Below are positions 63,699 through 64,000 of a stretch of 64,000 bases of DNA, piece after piece. This DNA is from Agrobacterium rosae (GTDB taxonomy: Bacteria; Pseudomonadota; Alphaproteobacteria; Rhizobiales; Rhizobiaceae). The notes beneath the pieces are model-generated. The model was not told where the DNA came from and did no database searches. It worked only from the letters and a program-made list of their open reading frames with translations. The number at the start of each line of letters is the position of its first letter. Position 1 is the stretch's first letter. The DNA lies in the NCBI RefSeq assembly GCF_002915175.1, contig NZ_NXEJ01000003.1, positions 1 to 64,000 of the forward strand. The letters are read 5' to 3'. Position numbers and translations under genes: made by a program.

Positions 63699-64000
63699 TC
63701 AACGGAGCAGTCCGTCGACGTCGAACTCTTCCCAGCCGCCGAGCTTCGGGGGCGTATCCTTGGAGCTATCTTTCGACAACTTGGAGCGCTTCGCAGCCTC
63801 CTGCTTGAGCGACCGCGTCAGCTTTGCCTGATACGCAACTCGCTGCCTCTTTTCAGCTTTTGCTTCGGCATCTTCAACCCGCCACTCTTCCACGACTCCA
63901 CGGTCGAGAAGATCCTCCACCACCTTTGGGTCAAAGACATGAAACGTAATCTGACGGGCGCGTCCGTTCAGTCTGACGGTTCTGGTACCGGCGCTCGGCA
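63699..64000 (-). CDS. C-terminal part of an unrecognised protein (cut by the window end)
   Basis: An open minus-strand frame runs from the stop at 63699-63701 past the window end without an internal stop. It reads PSAGTRTVRLNGRARQ, then HVFDPKVVEDLLDRG, then a Lys/Arg- and Glu-rich helix (EDAEAKAEKRQRVAYQAKL), ending in WEEFDVDGLLR. No family recognised. The true start lies outside the window. Confidence 0.55.
   Translation of the reverse strand, partial: PSAGTRTVRLNGRARQITFHVFDPKVVEDLLDRGVVEEWRVEDAEAKAEKRQRVAYQAKLTRSLKQEAAKRSKLSKDSSKDTPPKLGGWEEFDVDGLLR

Overview
The window reads as a chromosomal segment of a Rhizobiaceae bacterium, most likely Agrobacterium or a close relative. The strongest evidence is the photolyase at 27019-28542. 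It has 507 residues, and its four Fe-S cysteines fall at 350, 438, 441 and 454, the numbering known for Agrobacterium PhrB. A DUF1127 protein, an sRNA with three CCTCCTCCC-type loops, many sugar and peptide ABC importers and abundant LysR, AraC, IclR and GntR regulators fit the same group. Coding density is high. I see no insertion sequence, phage gene or CRISPR array.

Layout. 1-500: initiator tRNA, preceded by three tight hairpins and followed by a gene relic. 501-2517: two divergent AraC-type regulators. 2566-10045: a LysR-controlled cluster made of an alpha/beta hydrolase, a DoxX-MFS pair, and an isochorismatase-like hydrolase, XapX and amidohydrolase operon. The same AATTGCA-type boxes recur in all three promoter regions of this cluster. 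10508-15919: transport genes (GntP permease, DUF2254 membrane protein, NhaA, BASS symporter). 16245-20148: GntR regulator, TIM-barrel isomerase, and an amino-acid ABC permease and binding protein with no matching ATPase. 20650-26728: a complete ABC importer with an M24 peptidase-like enzyme and a flavin reductase-like protein, behind a near-perfect sigma-54 promoter. 26780-31680: tRNA-like relic, phrB, a BacA/YddA-type ABC exporter, small ORFs, the DUF1127 gene and the sRNA.

31992-38869: an IclR-linked sugar-acid module (ABC importer, RraA-like protein, mannonate dehydratase-like enzyme). 38973-41791: a LysR regulator divergent from a short-chain dehydrogenase and an aldo/keto reductase. 42000-49732: a complete ferric-siderophore system with cell-surface signalling (FecI sigma, FecR, TonB receptor with STN domain, FhuD, FhuB and FecE-like components). 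49996-53457: a DUF2125 protein and a Pit phosphate transporter with a candidate Pho box. 53696-56227: a cydAB/cioAB-type quinol oxidase with a 36-residue DUF2474 subunit that is easy to overlook. 56423-63433: an arabinofuranosidase with its own sugar ABC importer and a large ArsR-type regulator. 63699-64000: the C-terminal part of an unrecognised gene cut by the window edge.

Most of the window is therefore catabolic modules, each a regulator plus importer plus enzyme. The less ordinary items are the LysR regulon with repeated operators, the sRNA, the sigma-54 promoter, the DUF2474 gene and the paired relics next to tRNA sequence at 230 and 26886.
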